The position numbers and the translations under genes were made by a program. Of a stretch of DNA of 64,000 bases, positions 36,137 to 44,543 are shown one piece after another (position 1 is the first letter of the stretch; each line of letters begins with the position of its first letter). The DNA is from Sediminicola luteus (GTDB lineage: Bacteria > Bacteroidota > Bacteroidia > Flavobacteriales > Flavobacteriaceae), in contig NZ_NBWU01000001.1 of NCBI RefSeq assembly GCF_002514735.1, positions 310,001 to 374,000 on the forward strand. Direction: 5' to 3'. The notes under the pieces are model-generated. The model was given only the letters and a program-made list of their open reading frames with translations. It had not been told where the DNA came from and ran no database searches.

Positions 36137-37786
36137 CTAAGGCCTAGGCTTTTTCTTAGGCGATTTTACGGTTTTACCTCCTGGGGCCATGGTATTGGTT
36201 ATTCCACTGAGAATGGATTTCCATAGATAATTGCCTACACTTTTGTAGGGATCCCGTTTAAAATGCATTACAGCCACCCTAGCTTTTTTCTTTCGGGTAG
36301 GATTGGCTTTTTTCACCAGAGTATTTACCGCCCAGCTTAAGAACTTATTCTCTTCCAAAGAATTCACCTTGAACACATGGGCCTCGAGATCGTGGTACAG
36401 CATGATCATACTGCCTTGCGAGGCCGTGGCATTGGCCGTACCCTTAAAGGTCATTGAGTCGAGGTCGCCCTCAAGTACTTTTAACCCTATGGCCGGGAAG
36501 AGGGCCGAATCGAACAGACATAATTGGGCCGCACCCAAACTACCCCTAAAACTAAAATCGTGATAACCCTTTTGTAAAGGAAACTCCATATATAGTTCTA
36601 AAGGGGCCTTTTGCATCAATACCCCATCCAAGTTCAATCGCATAGGCGTTTGGGCCAATGGGGTGATAGTGGTAATATGGTTTAGCTCGGCAACTATTCT
36701 AGAAATATCAATCGTAAGCAAGGTATCGCGTTTGGCCAATTTTTCTTGGATCAACACCGAGGCATTTTGAACCTTCACCTTTTCGATCCTAAGCGAATCT
36801 GTCATTTGTTGTAAGGCCAAATGCGGTAGTTTTTTTGTTTTCGCGGCATGAAAGGGTTTGCCTTTGTCTTTATACAGTTGCAATTCCAGGTCATGGATAC
36901 CGATACTATCTATATACACCCCGTGGCCCCGAACCATACGGGCCAATTGAAGCCCGTGTACCTTGAATTCCGGTAGTTTTACATGCACTACATCCTTACT
37001 GTTCGGATACAGGGCCGCCATTTCTTGGTTCGACTTTTGCGGATCTATAACCAAATCCTTTACAAGTAAATCGCCCTTGGCAAAATCATACACCAATTCT
37101 GAGAAACCGGCATTGTAATGCATACGGTCCATACCCACTTGAACCGCCCCGATTTTCAACTGCTCTTGAAGGGAGCGCATGCGAAAACCATCGGCATCAT
37201 TGGGTATGATTTCAAAGCCGCTCGTTTTAATATCCAAGGGGTCGTTTCGGAACAGGTAGCTACTATCACGTAGGTCCATTACCGCCAATTCCAAGGCTTT
37301 AAAGCGAATTTGGTCTACCCGCACCCCTTGCATTTTACCCAAAGGTATGGCGTCTAGATCCAGGCTCCCCGTTTTCTTATCCGCCTTTTTAAAATTACCA
37401 TTGCGATACGTTTGGATCTGCAAGCCATCGAAAAGCAATTCTTCGACCTCGATCTTAGACTGGATAAGGGCTTTAAGGATATGAATACCGCTTATGCGTA
37501 AACTGCGCATACGAATATCGGTCAGGGCCTTAGTTCGGGAAGTAACACTGTCAAGGGTTTCCGTTTTGGGATGTATGACCACATCGTCTACCTCCAACAG
37601 CCCGCGCAGCAAGCGAAAGCGTACTTGACCGACCTCGGCGGAATACCATCCGGAGGGGTTTTCGACTATAAAATCCGTGAGCTTCTTTTCGAGGGTACGC
37701 GATACCAAGGCATTGACCGCAACTAGCACTAGTACCAGTACGAGCCCCCCGAGCAACCAAAATTTCTTGGAAAGTTTTATGGCCAT
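36137..37786 (-). CDS. AsmA-like / DUF748-type membrane-anchored protein
   Basis: About 549 residues with one N-terminal helix (FWLLGGLVLVLVLVAVNALV), then a long beta-rich periplasmic part. Recurrent VDDVVIHP, VRDxR and LxxDGVL-type strands are typical of AsmA-like proteins, which bridge or maintain the envelope. A basic C-terminal tail (PGGKTVKSPKKKPRP) is present. The start at 37786 gives a normal membrane anchor; the longer frame to 37867 adds a hydrophilic leader. Function is inferred only from fold-like features. Confidence 0.65.
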   Translation of the reverse strand: MAIKLSKKFWLLGGLVLVLVLVAVNALVSRTLEKKLTDFIVENPSGWYSAEVGQVRFRLLRGLLEVDDVVIHPKTETLDSVTSRTKALTDIRMRSLRISGIHILKALIQSKIEVEELLFDGLQIQTYRNGNFKKADKKTGSLDLDAIPLGKMQGVRVDQIRFKALELAVMDLRDSSYLFRNDPLDIKTSGFEIIPNDADGFRMRSLQEQLKIGAVQVGMDRMHYNAGFSELVYDFAKGDLLVKDLVIDPQKSNQEMAALYPNSKDVVHVKLPEFKVHGLQLARMVRGHGVYIDSIGIHDLELQLYKDKGKPFHAAKTKKLPHLALQQMTDSLRIEKVKVQNASVLIQEKLAKRDTLLTIDISRIVAELNHITTITPLAQTPMRLNLDGVLMQKAPLELYMEFPLQKGYHDFSFRGSLGAAQLCLFDSALFPAIGLKVLEGDLDSMTFKGTANATASQGSMIMLYHDLEAHVFKVNSLEENKFLSWAVNTLVKKANPTRKKKARVAVMHFKRDPYKSVGNYLWKSILSGITNTMAPGGKTVKSPKKKPRP

Positions 37787-38104
37787 GATGTTGGTTTGGC
37801 CTAAAGATAGCCATTCTCTTCTTTCCAATGTACAATTAGGTAATGTAACGATGTACCCGTGTAACAATGAAGCAATTTGAAGATGTACCCATTTGAAAAT
37901 GGAGCTGGAAATTGTTTAATCCGGATTCCAAAGTTCCAAAATAGACGAAATCATAGAGAACTCCCTCTCTGGCGCCTGCTTATATAGACATGCCCTCAAC
38001 CCTATACAAAGTCATACGACTTTTGATATTAGACACTGTTATCTTTTGGTATTGGACATTGTATACGATCACCGTATATTGCCACAAACAAACCTTACTT
38101 TATT
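37787..38104. other. Intergenic region before the sulfite dehydrogenase genes
   Basis: 318 bases without a gene. A TATCTTTT box at 38040-38047 is a possible weak -7 element for the sulfite dehydrogenase pair. GATGTACCC is repeated directly at 37850-37858 and 37882-37890. Nothing else stands out. Confidence 0.4.
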
Positions 38105-39328
38105 ATGAAGAGACGCAGTTTTGTGACCAAAACGGCCTTGGGGAGCCTAGCCACAGTGGTTGGAGCCGATATCGTTTTTGGCAACCACCTTCCCAAAGGT
38201 TATACCCCCCTTGGGCTGGATACCGTTGATCCGTATAAGGCTTTTGGCAAGCACCCCGATATGAAGGTGTTGAACGACCGCCCTTGGAATATTGAATCGC
38301 AAGCGCATCTTTTAGACGATAAGGTAACCCCGAATGCTTCTATTTTTATTCGGAACAATGGGGTAATGCCCGAAGATATCGATGTGGGCAGCTGGACGAT
38401 TACCTTCGATGGGGAATCGGTAAAGCAATCGAAAACCTATAGCCTGCAAGACCTGAAAAGTAAGTTTACCCAATACACCTACCAGGCTACCTTGGAATGT
38501 GGCGGTAACGGAAGGATCGAGTTCGACCCACCGGCCAAAGGCAACCAATGGGGCTTGGGTGCCGTATACTGTGCCGAATGGACCGGCGTAAGACTTCGCG
38601 ATGTATTGGAAGACGTAGGTATAAAGGACGATGCCGTTTATATTGGATATCATGCGGCCGATACCCACTTGAGTGGCGACCCTAAAAAAGAACCTATTTC
38701 GCGTGGCTGCCCCATGAGCAAAGCCCTACAAGACGAAACCCTCCTCGCCTTTAAAATGAATGGGGAAGACATACCGTTGGCACACGGACACCCGGTACGC
38801 TTGATCGCTGGCGGATGGCCGGCTTCGGTATCCGGAAAATGGATAACCGGTATCAGTGTTCGTAATAAAGTACACGACGGTACCAAAATGACCGGTTCGG
38901 CCTATAGGGTGCCCTGTAAACCCGTAGCACCCGGAACCGAAGTTACCGATGAGAATATGTGCATTATTGAATCGATGCCTGTAAAATCGTTGATTACTTA
39001 TCCAAAAACTGGGGGGCGCCTGGCCAAAGGGAAACCTTTGCATATACGGGGCCATGCCTGGGCCGGGGAATATGAGGTGGTTAAAATGGAGTACTCTATA
39101 GATTTTGGCGCCTCTTGGACCGAGTGTACCCTATCTAAACCCGCTAATCGCTTGGCCTGGCAACATTTTGAAGCTACGGTAAACTTCCCGGCGGAAGGTT
39201 ATTATGAGGTATGGGCCCGTGCCACGGATAGCAACGGTAAAAAACAACCGATGTTGGTACCCGGCTGGAATCCCAAAGGCTATTTGAACAATGCCTGTCA
39301 CCGTATTGCGATCAAAGTAAAGGCCTAA
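38105..39328 (+). CDS. Sulfite dehydrogenase, molybdopterin subunit
   Basis: A 407-residue periplasmic molybdenum enzyme of the sulfite oxidase family, comparable to SorA, oxidising sulfite to sulfate. A Tat signal (MKRRSFVTKTALG) starts the protein. C132 in LECGGNGRIEF is the molybdenum-binding cysteine, WGLGAVYCAEWTGVRLRDVL follows, and a Mo-co dimerisation domain fills the C-terminal third. The next gene, one base away, is a cytochrome c, the usual partner. A related sulfite-oxidase-fold enzyme of other substrate cannot be excluded. Confidence 0.87.
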   Translation: MKRRSFVTKTALGSLATVVGADIVFGNHLPKGYTPLGLDTVDPYKAFGKHPDMKVLNDRPWNIESQAHLLDDKVTPNASIFIRNNGVMPEDIDVGSWTITFDGESVKQSKTYSLQDLKSKFTQYTYQATLECGGNGRIEFDPPAKGNQWGLGAVYCAEWTGVRLRDVLEDVGIKDDAVYIGYHAADTHLSGDPKKEPISRGCPMSKALQDETLLAFKMNGEDIPLAHGHPVRLIAGGWPASVSGKWITGISVRNKVHDGTKMTGSAYRVPCKPVAPGTEVTDENMCIIESMPVKSLITYPKTGGRLAKGKPLHIRGHAWAGEYEVVKMEYSIDFGASWTECTLSKPANRLAWQHFEATVNFPAEGYYEVWARATDSNGKKQPMLVPGWNPKGYLNNACHRIAIKVKA

Positions 39329-39329
39329 G

Positions 39330-39800
39330 ATGGAAAATCCTTTACAATCGCTGTTGCAAAAACTGTACGGACTCTTATTGGGCTTTTTTGCCATTTTAAT
39401 AGCAGCCGGGGCTTTATTGGTTTATGTAGCCACTAGTCCCGACCCTTTTGGTATGAATACCCCCGAGGTGGTGATCGCCGAAACGGAAACCGAAGAAGTT
39501 GTAGATCCCGATTTAATTGAAAACGGAGTGCATGTAGCCTCAGGTTTGGTGGAGGGCGAAGGTTTGATGACCGTGGTACAAAACTGTACCAGCTGCCATT
39601 CAGGAAAGCTGGTAAGCCAAAACCGTATGAACCGGGAAGCTTGGAAACATACCATTGAATGGATGCAGGAAACCCAAGGCCTTTGGGATCTGGGCAACAA
39701 TGAAGTGATCATTCTCGATTACCTCAGCGAATATTATGCCCCGGTACACCACGGCCGTCGCCAAAACCTAACCGATGTGGCTTGGTACGATTTGGAGTAG
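39330..39800 (+). CDS. Membrane-anchored monohaem cytochrome c, partner of the sulfite dehydrogenase
   Basis: A 156-residue protein with an N-terminal helix (LYGLLLGFFAILIAAGALLV), an acidic linker and one haem site C86-T-S-C89-H90 (NCTSCHSGKLVSQNRMNREA). The likely axial methionine is in TIEWMQETQ. It resembles SorB-type electron acceptors. It starts one base after the molybdoenzyme stop, so the two are translationally coupled. Confidence 0.87.
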   Translation: MENPLQSLLQKLYGLLLGFFAILIAAGALLVYVATSPDPFGMNTPEVVIAETETEEVVDPDLIENGVHVASGLVEGEGLMTVVQNCTSCHSGKLVSQNRMNREAWKHTIEWMQETQGLWDLGNNEVIILDYLSEYYAPVHHGRRQNLTDVAWYDLE

Positions 39801-39830
39801 TAGCTAAGATTTAGTTGTTCTAACACAAAT

Positions 39831-39865
39831 AAAAATCCCGTCAAATGGCCTTTGACGGGATTTTT
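39831..39865. terminator. Bidirectional intrinsic terminator
   Basis: A 15-base perfect stem, AAAAATCCCGTCAAA (39831-39845) with TTTGACGGGATTTTT (39851-39865), loop TGGCC. It lies between the sulfite dehydrogenase pair and the convergent universal stress protein gene and can serve both. Confidence 0.9.
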
Positions 39866-39912
39866 CGTATCAACTAAAACCTAATAGAACCAGGTATGGG
39901 TCTATTATCTTT

Positions 39913-40734
39913 TTATATCTTAAAAGTCATTACCGGAATCTTGGAATGGTTGGCAATATCTTCACCTATGCTTCCCATAAAGAAATGCAACAATCCTTTA
40001 CGGCCATGGGTTGGGATAGCGATCAAATCGGCATTGGTCTTTTCACTGAACTCCAAAATCCCTTTTTCAATGGTATAGTGATTGTAAATCTCAACTTCTT
40101 GTCCGTTATGTGCCAAATTCTGGAATTTGGAGATACGATCGTAGGCATCTGAAGTACTTAAAAAGTCATCGCCTGGAGTATTAATGAAAACCAAGTTCAT
40201 CTGGGCATTTAACAATTCGGCAAAAGCCTTGGCCTTTTTATAGGCTGGCAAATTTTCTTTTTGGAAATCGCAGGCAAAGACCATTTGTTCTACCTTAAAA
40301 TCGTCCCAGTCGTTTTTGATCACCAATACCGGGATATCCATATTACGTACCACCTTTTCGGCATTCGAACCTATAAAGAGTTCCTTTAAGCCGTCGGTAC
40401 CATGTGAGCCCATAATAATAAGATCGGCCCCTTGTTCCTTGGCCACTTCATTGAGTTCGTTGAACACCTTAAAGTGTTTGATAATCGGTGTAACCTGTAC
40501 CCCTTCTAAAAAAGGTTTCTTTACAAAATCGCTGAATCTCTTCTCTGCCAATTTTATCAAAAACAGCATTTGTTGATGCTGGTTAACCTCTGAAGAGGAA
40601 ATAAAGGCTTCGGATAATTCGAGCATATGCAAGGCCAAAATCTCGGCATCGTGCCTTTTGGCCAAAGAAGCAGCCACTTTTAGGGCGTATTCCGACTGCT
40701 CGGAAAAATCTACGGGTACGATAAACTTTTTCAT
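39913..40734 (-). CDS. Universal stress protein, two UspA domains
   Basis: A 273-residue protein with two Usp domains. The first (MKKFIVPVDFSEQSEYALKV, GSHGTDGLKELFIGSNAEKV) and the second (PTHGRKGLLHFFMGSIGEDI) both carry the G-2X-G-9X-G nucleotide-binding loop. It lies 46 bases downstream of hemN on the same strand and is probably co-transcribed with it. No separate Fnr-type site was found in the short gap. Confidence 0.92.
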   Translation of the reverse strand: MKKFIVPVDFSEQSEYALKVAASLAKRHDAEILALHMLELSEAFISSSEVNQHQQMLFLIKLAEKRFSDFVKKPFLEGVQVTPIIKHFKVFNELNEVAKEQGADLIIMGSHGTDGLKELFIGSNAEKVVRNMDIPVLVIKNDWDDFKVEQMVFACDFQKENLPAYKKAKAFAELLNAQMNLVFINTPGDDFLSTSDAYDRISKFQNLAHNGQEVEIYNHYTIEKGILEFSEKTNADLIAIPTHGRKGLLHFFMGSIGEDIANHSKIPVMTFKI

Positions 40735-40780
40735 GGTATTTGGGGGAATTTAAGGGTTGAACAATCTAGTTAACATCTCA

Positions 40781-42145
40781 TTATATGGTCATGGAAAACA
40801 ATTTGGTCTCCGGTTTGTTCCGGTGCAAACGCAAATCGAATGCCATGCAAATATTCCTGATAAAAGGTTTGCCACTTTCAAATACTTCGATCCCATCGGC
40901 ATGTATTCGCAACAAACCATCGGCTTCCATTTCGGTCAATCGCGACAGTATCTCGGGCATTTCTTCCAAATAGCCAACGCCAAAGGGCTGCCATTTCGTA
41001 TGAAAATGACACATTAAATTCAATACATGGCGGCGTATAACCTCATCTTCCTCCGTTAATAAATGCCCACGGTAGACCGGAATGGTTTCTTTCTCCAACA
41101 GCTCGTAGTATTCCTCAATACTTTTTACATTTTGGGCGAAGCCGTACCAACTATCGCTGATACTGCTCACACCAAGTCCGATCATTACTTGGGTATTCGA
41201 TGCCGTATAGCCCATAAAGTTGCGGTGTAGGGCATCGCGTTCCATAGATTGATGCAGGCTATCGGTAGGTAGGGCAAAATGATCCATACCGATCTCTACA
41301 TAACCAACTTCGGCCAAGAGGGCCTTGCCATGTTCGTATTGGGCCCTTTTCTCATCGGGTTTGGGCAGATCTTCGTCTTTATAGCCCCGTTGGCCGTTCC
41401 CTTTGATCCAAGGTACGTGGGCATAACTATAAAAAGCCAGGCGATCGGGCATCAGCTCTTGGGTCTTTCGGATGGTTTGGTCAACGTCGGTACGTGTTTG
41501 GAATGGTAGGCCGAAAATAATATCGTGACCCACTGAGGTGTACCCGATTTCCCTGGCATTATTCGTTGCTTCGGCCACCTTTTCAAAAGGTTGGATCCGA
41601 TTTATAGCTTTTTGAACGGTAGTATTGTAATCCTGGACCCCAAAACTTACCCTACGGAACCCCACATCGTACAGGGCTTGTAAATGCTCTCGGGTCGTAT
41701 TGTTCGGATGACCCTCAAAACTGAATTCGTAGCCCTCGGCACGATCGGCATTTTCGAACAGACCATTGATCAATCGGCCTAAATTCTGCGGACTAAAAAA
41801 TGTCGGGGTGCCACCACCAAGATGCAATTCCTTGATACGGGGCCTTTCCGGAAGGGCATTCACATATAAGGCCCACTCTTTTAACAAGGCGGTGATATAG
41901 GGGTCTTCTACCTCGTGGCGTTTGGTAATACGTTTATGGCACCCACAAAAGGTGCACATGCTCTCGCAAAAGGGCAGATGTATATACAAACTGATGCCTT
42001 CGGTGGCATTGCTCTCTTCGAAGCCTTTTACCAAACTCTGCATCCAGCCTTGGCCCGAAAACGAAGGCAGGTGCCAATAAGGCACGGTAGGATAACTGGT
42101 GTAGCGGGGGCCCGCCACATTATATTTTTGAACTAAACTGCACAT
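40781..42145 (-). CDS. hemN: Oxygen-independent coproporphyrinogen III dehydrogenase
   Basis: A radical-SAM enzyme that makes protoporphyrinogen IX without oxygen in haem synthesis. The cluster ligands are C60, C64 and C67, with the HemN-specific fourth C69, in HLPFCESMCTFCGC. ELHLGGGTPTFFSP and FGVQDYN are also typical. The start is placed at 42145 (454 residues) because the -7 element of an Fnr-type promoter (42171-42164) overlaps the longer ATG at 42166. It makes haem for the cbb3 oxidase under low oxygen, which fits its regulation. Confidence 0.95.
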   Translation of the reverse strand: MCSLVQKYNVAGPRYTSYPTVPYWHLPSFSGQGWMQSLVKGFEESNATEGISLYIHLPFCESMCTFCGCHKRITKRHEVEDPYITALLKEWALYVNALPERPRIKELHLGGGTPTFFSPQNLGRLINGLFENADRAEGYEFSFEGHPNNTTREHLQALYDVGFRRVSFGVQDYNTTVQKAINRIQPFEKVAEATNNAREIGYTSVGHDIIFGLPFQTRTDVDQTIRKTQELMPDRLAFYSYAHVPWIKGNGQRGYKDEDLPKPDEKRAQYEHGKALLAEVGYVEIGMDHFALPTDSLHQSMERDALHRNFMGYTASNTQVMIGLGVSSISDSWYGFAQNVKSIEEYYELLEKETIPVYRGHLLTEEDEVIRRHVLNLMCHFHTKWQPFGVGYLEEMPEILSRLTEMEADGLLRIHADGIEVFESGKPFIRNICMAFDLRLHRNKPETKLFSMTI

Positions 42146-42163
42146 AATACCTGAATGACGCTC

Positions 42164-42206
42164 CAAAAGTAGAAGAAGGCCTACCCAAAAAATATGACAA
42201 TTGTCA
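42164..42206 (-). promoter_or_regulatory. Fnr-type promoter of hemN
   Basis: TGACAATTGTCA (42195-42206), a perfect palindrome, precedes TACTTTTG (42171-42164, minus strand), a perfect TAnnTTTG. Centre-to-box spacing is 29.5 bases, as for usp, ccoI and ccoS. This is the best of the four matches. Confidence 0.8.
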
Positions 42207-42258
42207 GGTTTGACCCGTAGCAGGTATGCAGCTTATCGAAAAAAACTACAGCAACCCC

Positions 42259-44535
42259 TTATTTTACAGGGTTTTGCCCCATTTCTATACTGAGCAACCC
42301 ACCAGCCTTTAATTGTTCATGGGTAAAGGTTAAATTCGTCAACTCCACCCCATTTAAACTGGCTTTTTGCACATATTTATTCTGGGCACTGTTATTTTTG
42401 ACTTCGATTTTCAACTGCTTATCACCGGCCAAGGGCAAGGTAACCTTATCGAATAGGGGCCTGCCTACCAAATATTCTGGTCTACCCGGTGCCATTTGAT
42501 AAAAGCCCATGGCGTTCATCACATACCAGGCCGACATTTGTCCGCAGTCTTCATTACCGATAATACCTCCGGGCTCGGTGGTGTAAAACTCACGCAAGAT
42601 ATAATCTACCTTTTCTTGGGTTTTCCAGGGTTGGCCCGCTTCGGTATAAAAATAGGCGATATGGTGGCTAGGCTCGTTCCCGTGGGCATATTGGCCAATA
42701 AGCCCGGTAATATCGGCACTGGCCCCATCGCCCGTAATCTCTGAAGAAGTGGTAAACAGACTGTCTAATTTAGTGGTAAAGGCTTCCTCAGACCCGAACA
42801 ACTTTACATAACCGGGGGTATCGTGGGGCACGAACCAACTCCATTGCCAGGCGTTACCCTCTACATAATCGGAATGTTCGTGATCGGAGTAGTTGGGATC
42901 GAAGGGGGTACGCCAACTACCGTCGGCATTTTTGCCCCGCATAAATCCGGTACTGGCATCAAAATATTTTTGATAATTGAGGCCGCGTTCCAAAAATCGT
43001 TCTACCAGGGCATCGTCGCCATTCGCTTTGGCGATTTGGGCGATACACCAATCGTAATAGGCATTTTCGAGTCCGTAGGTCACTGAGTTCCCGATTTTGT
43101 CTGATGGGATATGTTCCCCTTTATTGATATACCAATTGTGCTTGGTCATTACCCGTTCGCCTCGGGGTTCTTTGATCTTGGCCAGGGCCGTGGTATCGTA
43201 GGAAGCACTTACCAAAGCCGCCTTTAGGGCCCTTTGCGGGTCTACCCCGGGCAGATTCTTGGTCAAAGCATCGGCCAAATTGGCCACGGCGGGGTAACCT
43301 ACCATAGTACCCGTGTAGTTGGAAGCCAAGGGCCATTTAGGTAAAATACCGCCCTGTTCGTATTTTAACAATAGGTTGTTGGCCCAATCGGCGGCCAAGT
43401 CTTCATCCAATATGGTCATTAAAGGGTGTTGGGCCCTAAAAGTATCCCAAAGGGAGTAGACCGTATAGTTCATTTGCCCTACTGGAGAAGTATGGATCTG
43501 TTTGTCCATGCCGCGATAGCGACGGTCTACATCCTGATAGATCATCGGCGCCAATTTGGTATGGTATAGGGCCGTATAGAAAATGGTCTTAATATCGGAA
43601 TCGTCGGTTTCTACATACACTTCCTGCAAGGCATCGTTCCATTGCTTACCCGCTTCCTGGCGTACGCGATCGAAATCCCAATGGTCTAGCTCGGCCTCCA
43701 AGTTCTTTTGGGCCCCGGCCACATCGACCATAGAAATGCCCACTTTTAACAGCACAGGCCCTTCGGAGGTTCCGAAATCGAGATAGGCATCTACATTTTT
43801 ACCTTCATACAAGCTTTTCGCTCCCACAGAAACACTATCTACCATGGCCTGGGTTATGCTAAAGGGTTTAGAAAACTTGGCATAGAAATGTACCGGATGA
43901 TCGTAGGCCCAACCTTGTGATACCTTGGTTCCCTTTAGGGTGGAATCGTTGACCACCTCCATGGTATTGGAAACGTTACTGTGTCCCCAATTCGCTTGAA
44001 GTATATGGCCTAGATCGAACAATAGCTGCTGTTTTTCGCCAGTAGCATAGGTATACTTATGCATCCCGACACGAGTGGTGGCCGTGAGCTCGGAAGTTAC
44101 CTTATAATTATCGAAAGCCACTTTGTAATAGCCGGGTTCGGCAGACTCTTGGGCCTTACTGAAGGCAGCCACAGGTTTTTCACTGGGCTCCCCGGTAAAG
44201 GGCAACACCAATACATCGCCCAGATCCCCTATTCCCGTACCGCTTAAGTGGGTATGCGAAAAGCCATAGATCAGGCTATCGGCATAGTGGTAACCACTGG
44301 AAGCCTCCCAGCCCATTAAATGGGTATCGGGACTCAATTGTACCATACCATAAGGTACTACGGCACCCGGGTAGGTATGCCCATGAAAGCCGGTTCCGAT
44401 AAAGGGATCGACAAAGGCCGTTAAGTCTTCGGTCGGGGTCACCGGGTTCGCCTTTTTATCGCTGCCCGAACAGCCCACCATAAGCGTTGCCAAACCCCAT
44501 AAGGACAAGTAACCTAATATTACATTTACTTTCAT
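42259..44535 (-). CDS. Alpha-1,2-mannosidase-like GH92 lipoprotein
   Basis: A 758-residue GH92 enzyme, calcium-dependent exo-alpha-mannosidase type, acting on mannose-containing N-glycans or mannans. A lipoprotein signal ends at Cys22 (LMVGC). VDPFIGTGFHGHTYPGAVVP opens the N-terminal domain, and SLWDTFRAQHPLMTIL and GIIGNEDCGQMSAWYVMNAM carry the catalytic barrel signatures. Its start lies 8 bases after the stop of the GH3 gene, so the two form an operon. Linkage specificity cannot be predicted. Confidence 0.93.
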   Translation of the reverse strand: MKVNVILGYLSLWGLATLMVGCSGSDKKANPVTPTEDLTAFVDPFIGTGFHGHTYPGAVVPYGMVQLSPDTHLMGWEASSGYHYADSLIYGFSHTHLSGTGIGDLGDVLVLPFTGEPSEKPVAAFSKAQESAEPGYYKVAFDNYKVTSELTATTRVGMHKYTYATGEKQQLLFDLGHILQANWGHSNVSNTMEVVNDSTLKGTKVSQGWAYDHPVHFYAKFSKPFSITQAMVDSVSVGAKSLYEGKNVDAYLDFGTSEGPVLLKVGISMVDVAGAQKNLEAELDHWDFDRVRQEAGKQWNDALQEVYVETDDSDIKTIFYTALYHTKLAPMIYQDVDRRYRGMDKQIHTSPVGQMNYTVYSLWDTFRAQHPLMTILDEDLAADWANNLLLKYEQGGILPKWPLASNYTGTMVGYPAVANLADALTKNLPGVDPQRALKAALVSASYDTTALAKIKEPRGERVMTKHNWYINKGEHIPSDKIGNSVTYGLENAYYDWCIAQIAKANGDDALVERFLERGLNYQKYFDASTGFMRGKNADGSWRTPFDPNYSDHEHSDYVEGNAWQWSWFVPHDTPGYVKLFGSEEAFTTKLDSLFTTSSEITGDGASADITGLIGQYAHGNEPSHHIAYFYTEAGQPWKTQEKVDYILREFYTTEPGGIIGNEDCGQMSAWYVMNAMGFYQMAPGRPEYLVGRPLFDKVTLPLAGDKQLKIEVKNNSAQNKYVQKASLNGVELTNLTFTHEQLKAGGLLSIEMGQNPVK

Positions 44536-44543
44536 AGTATCGT

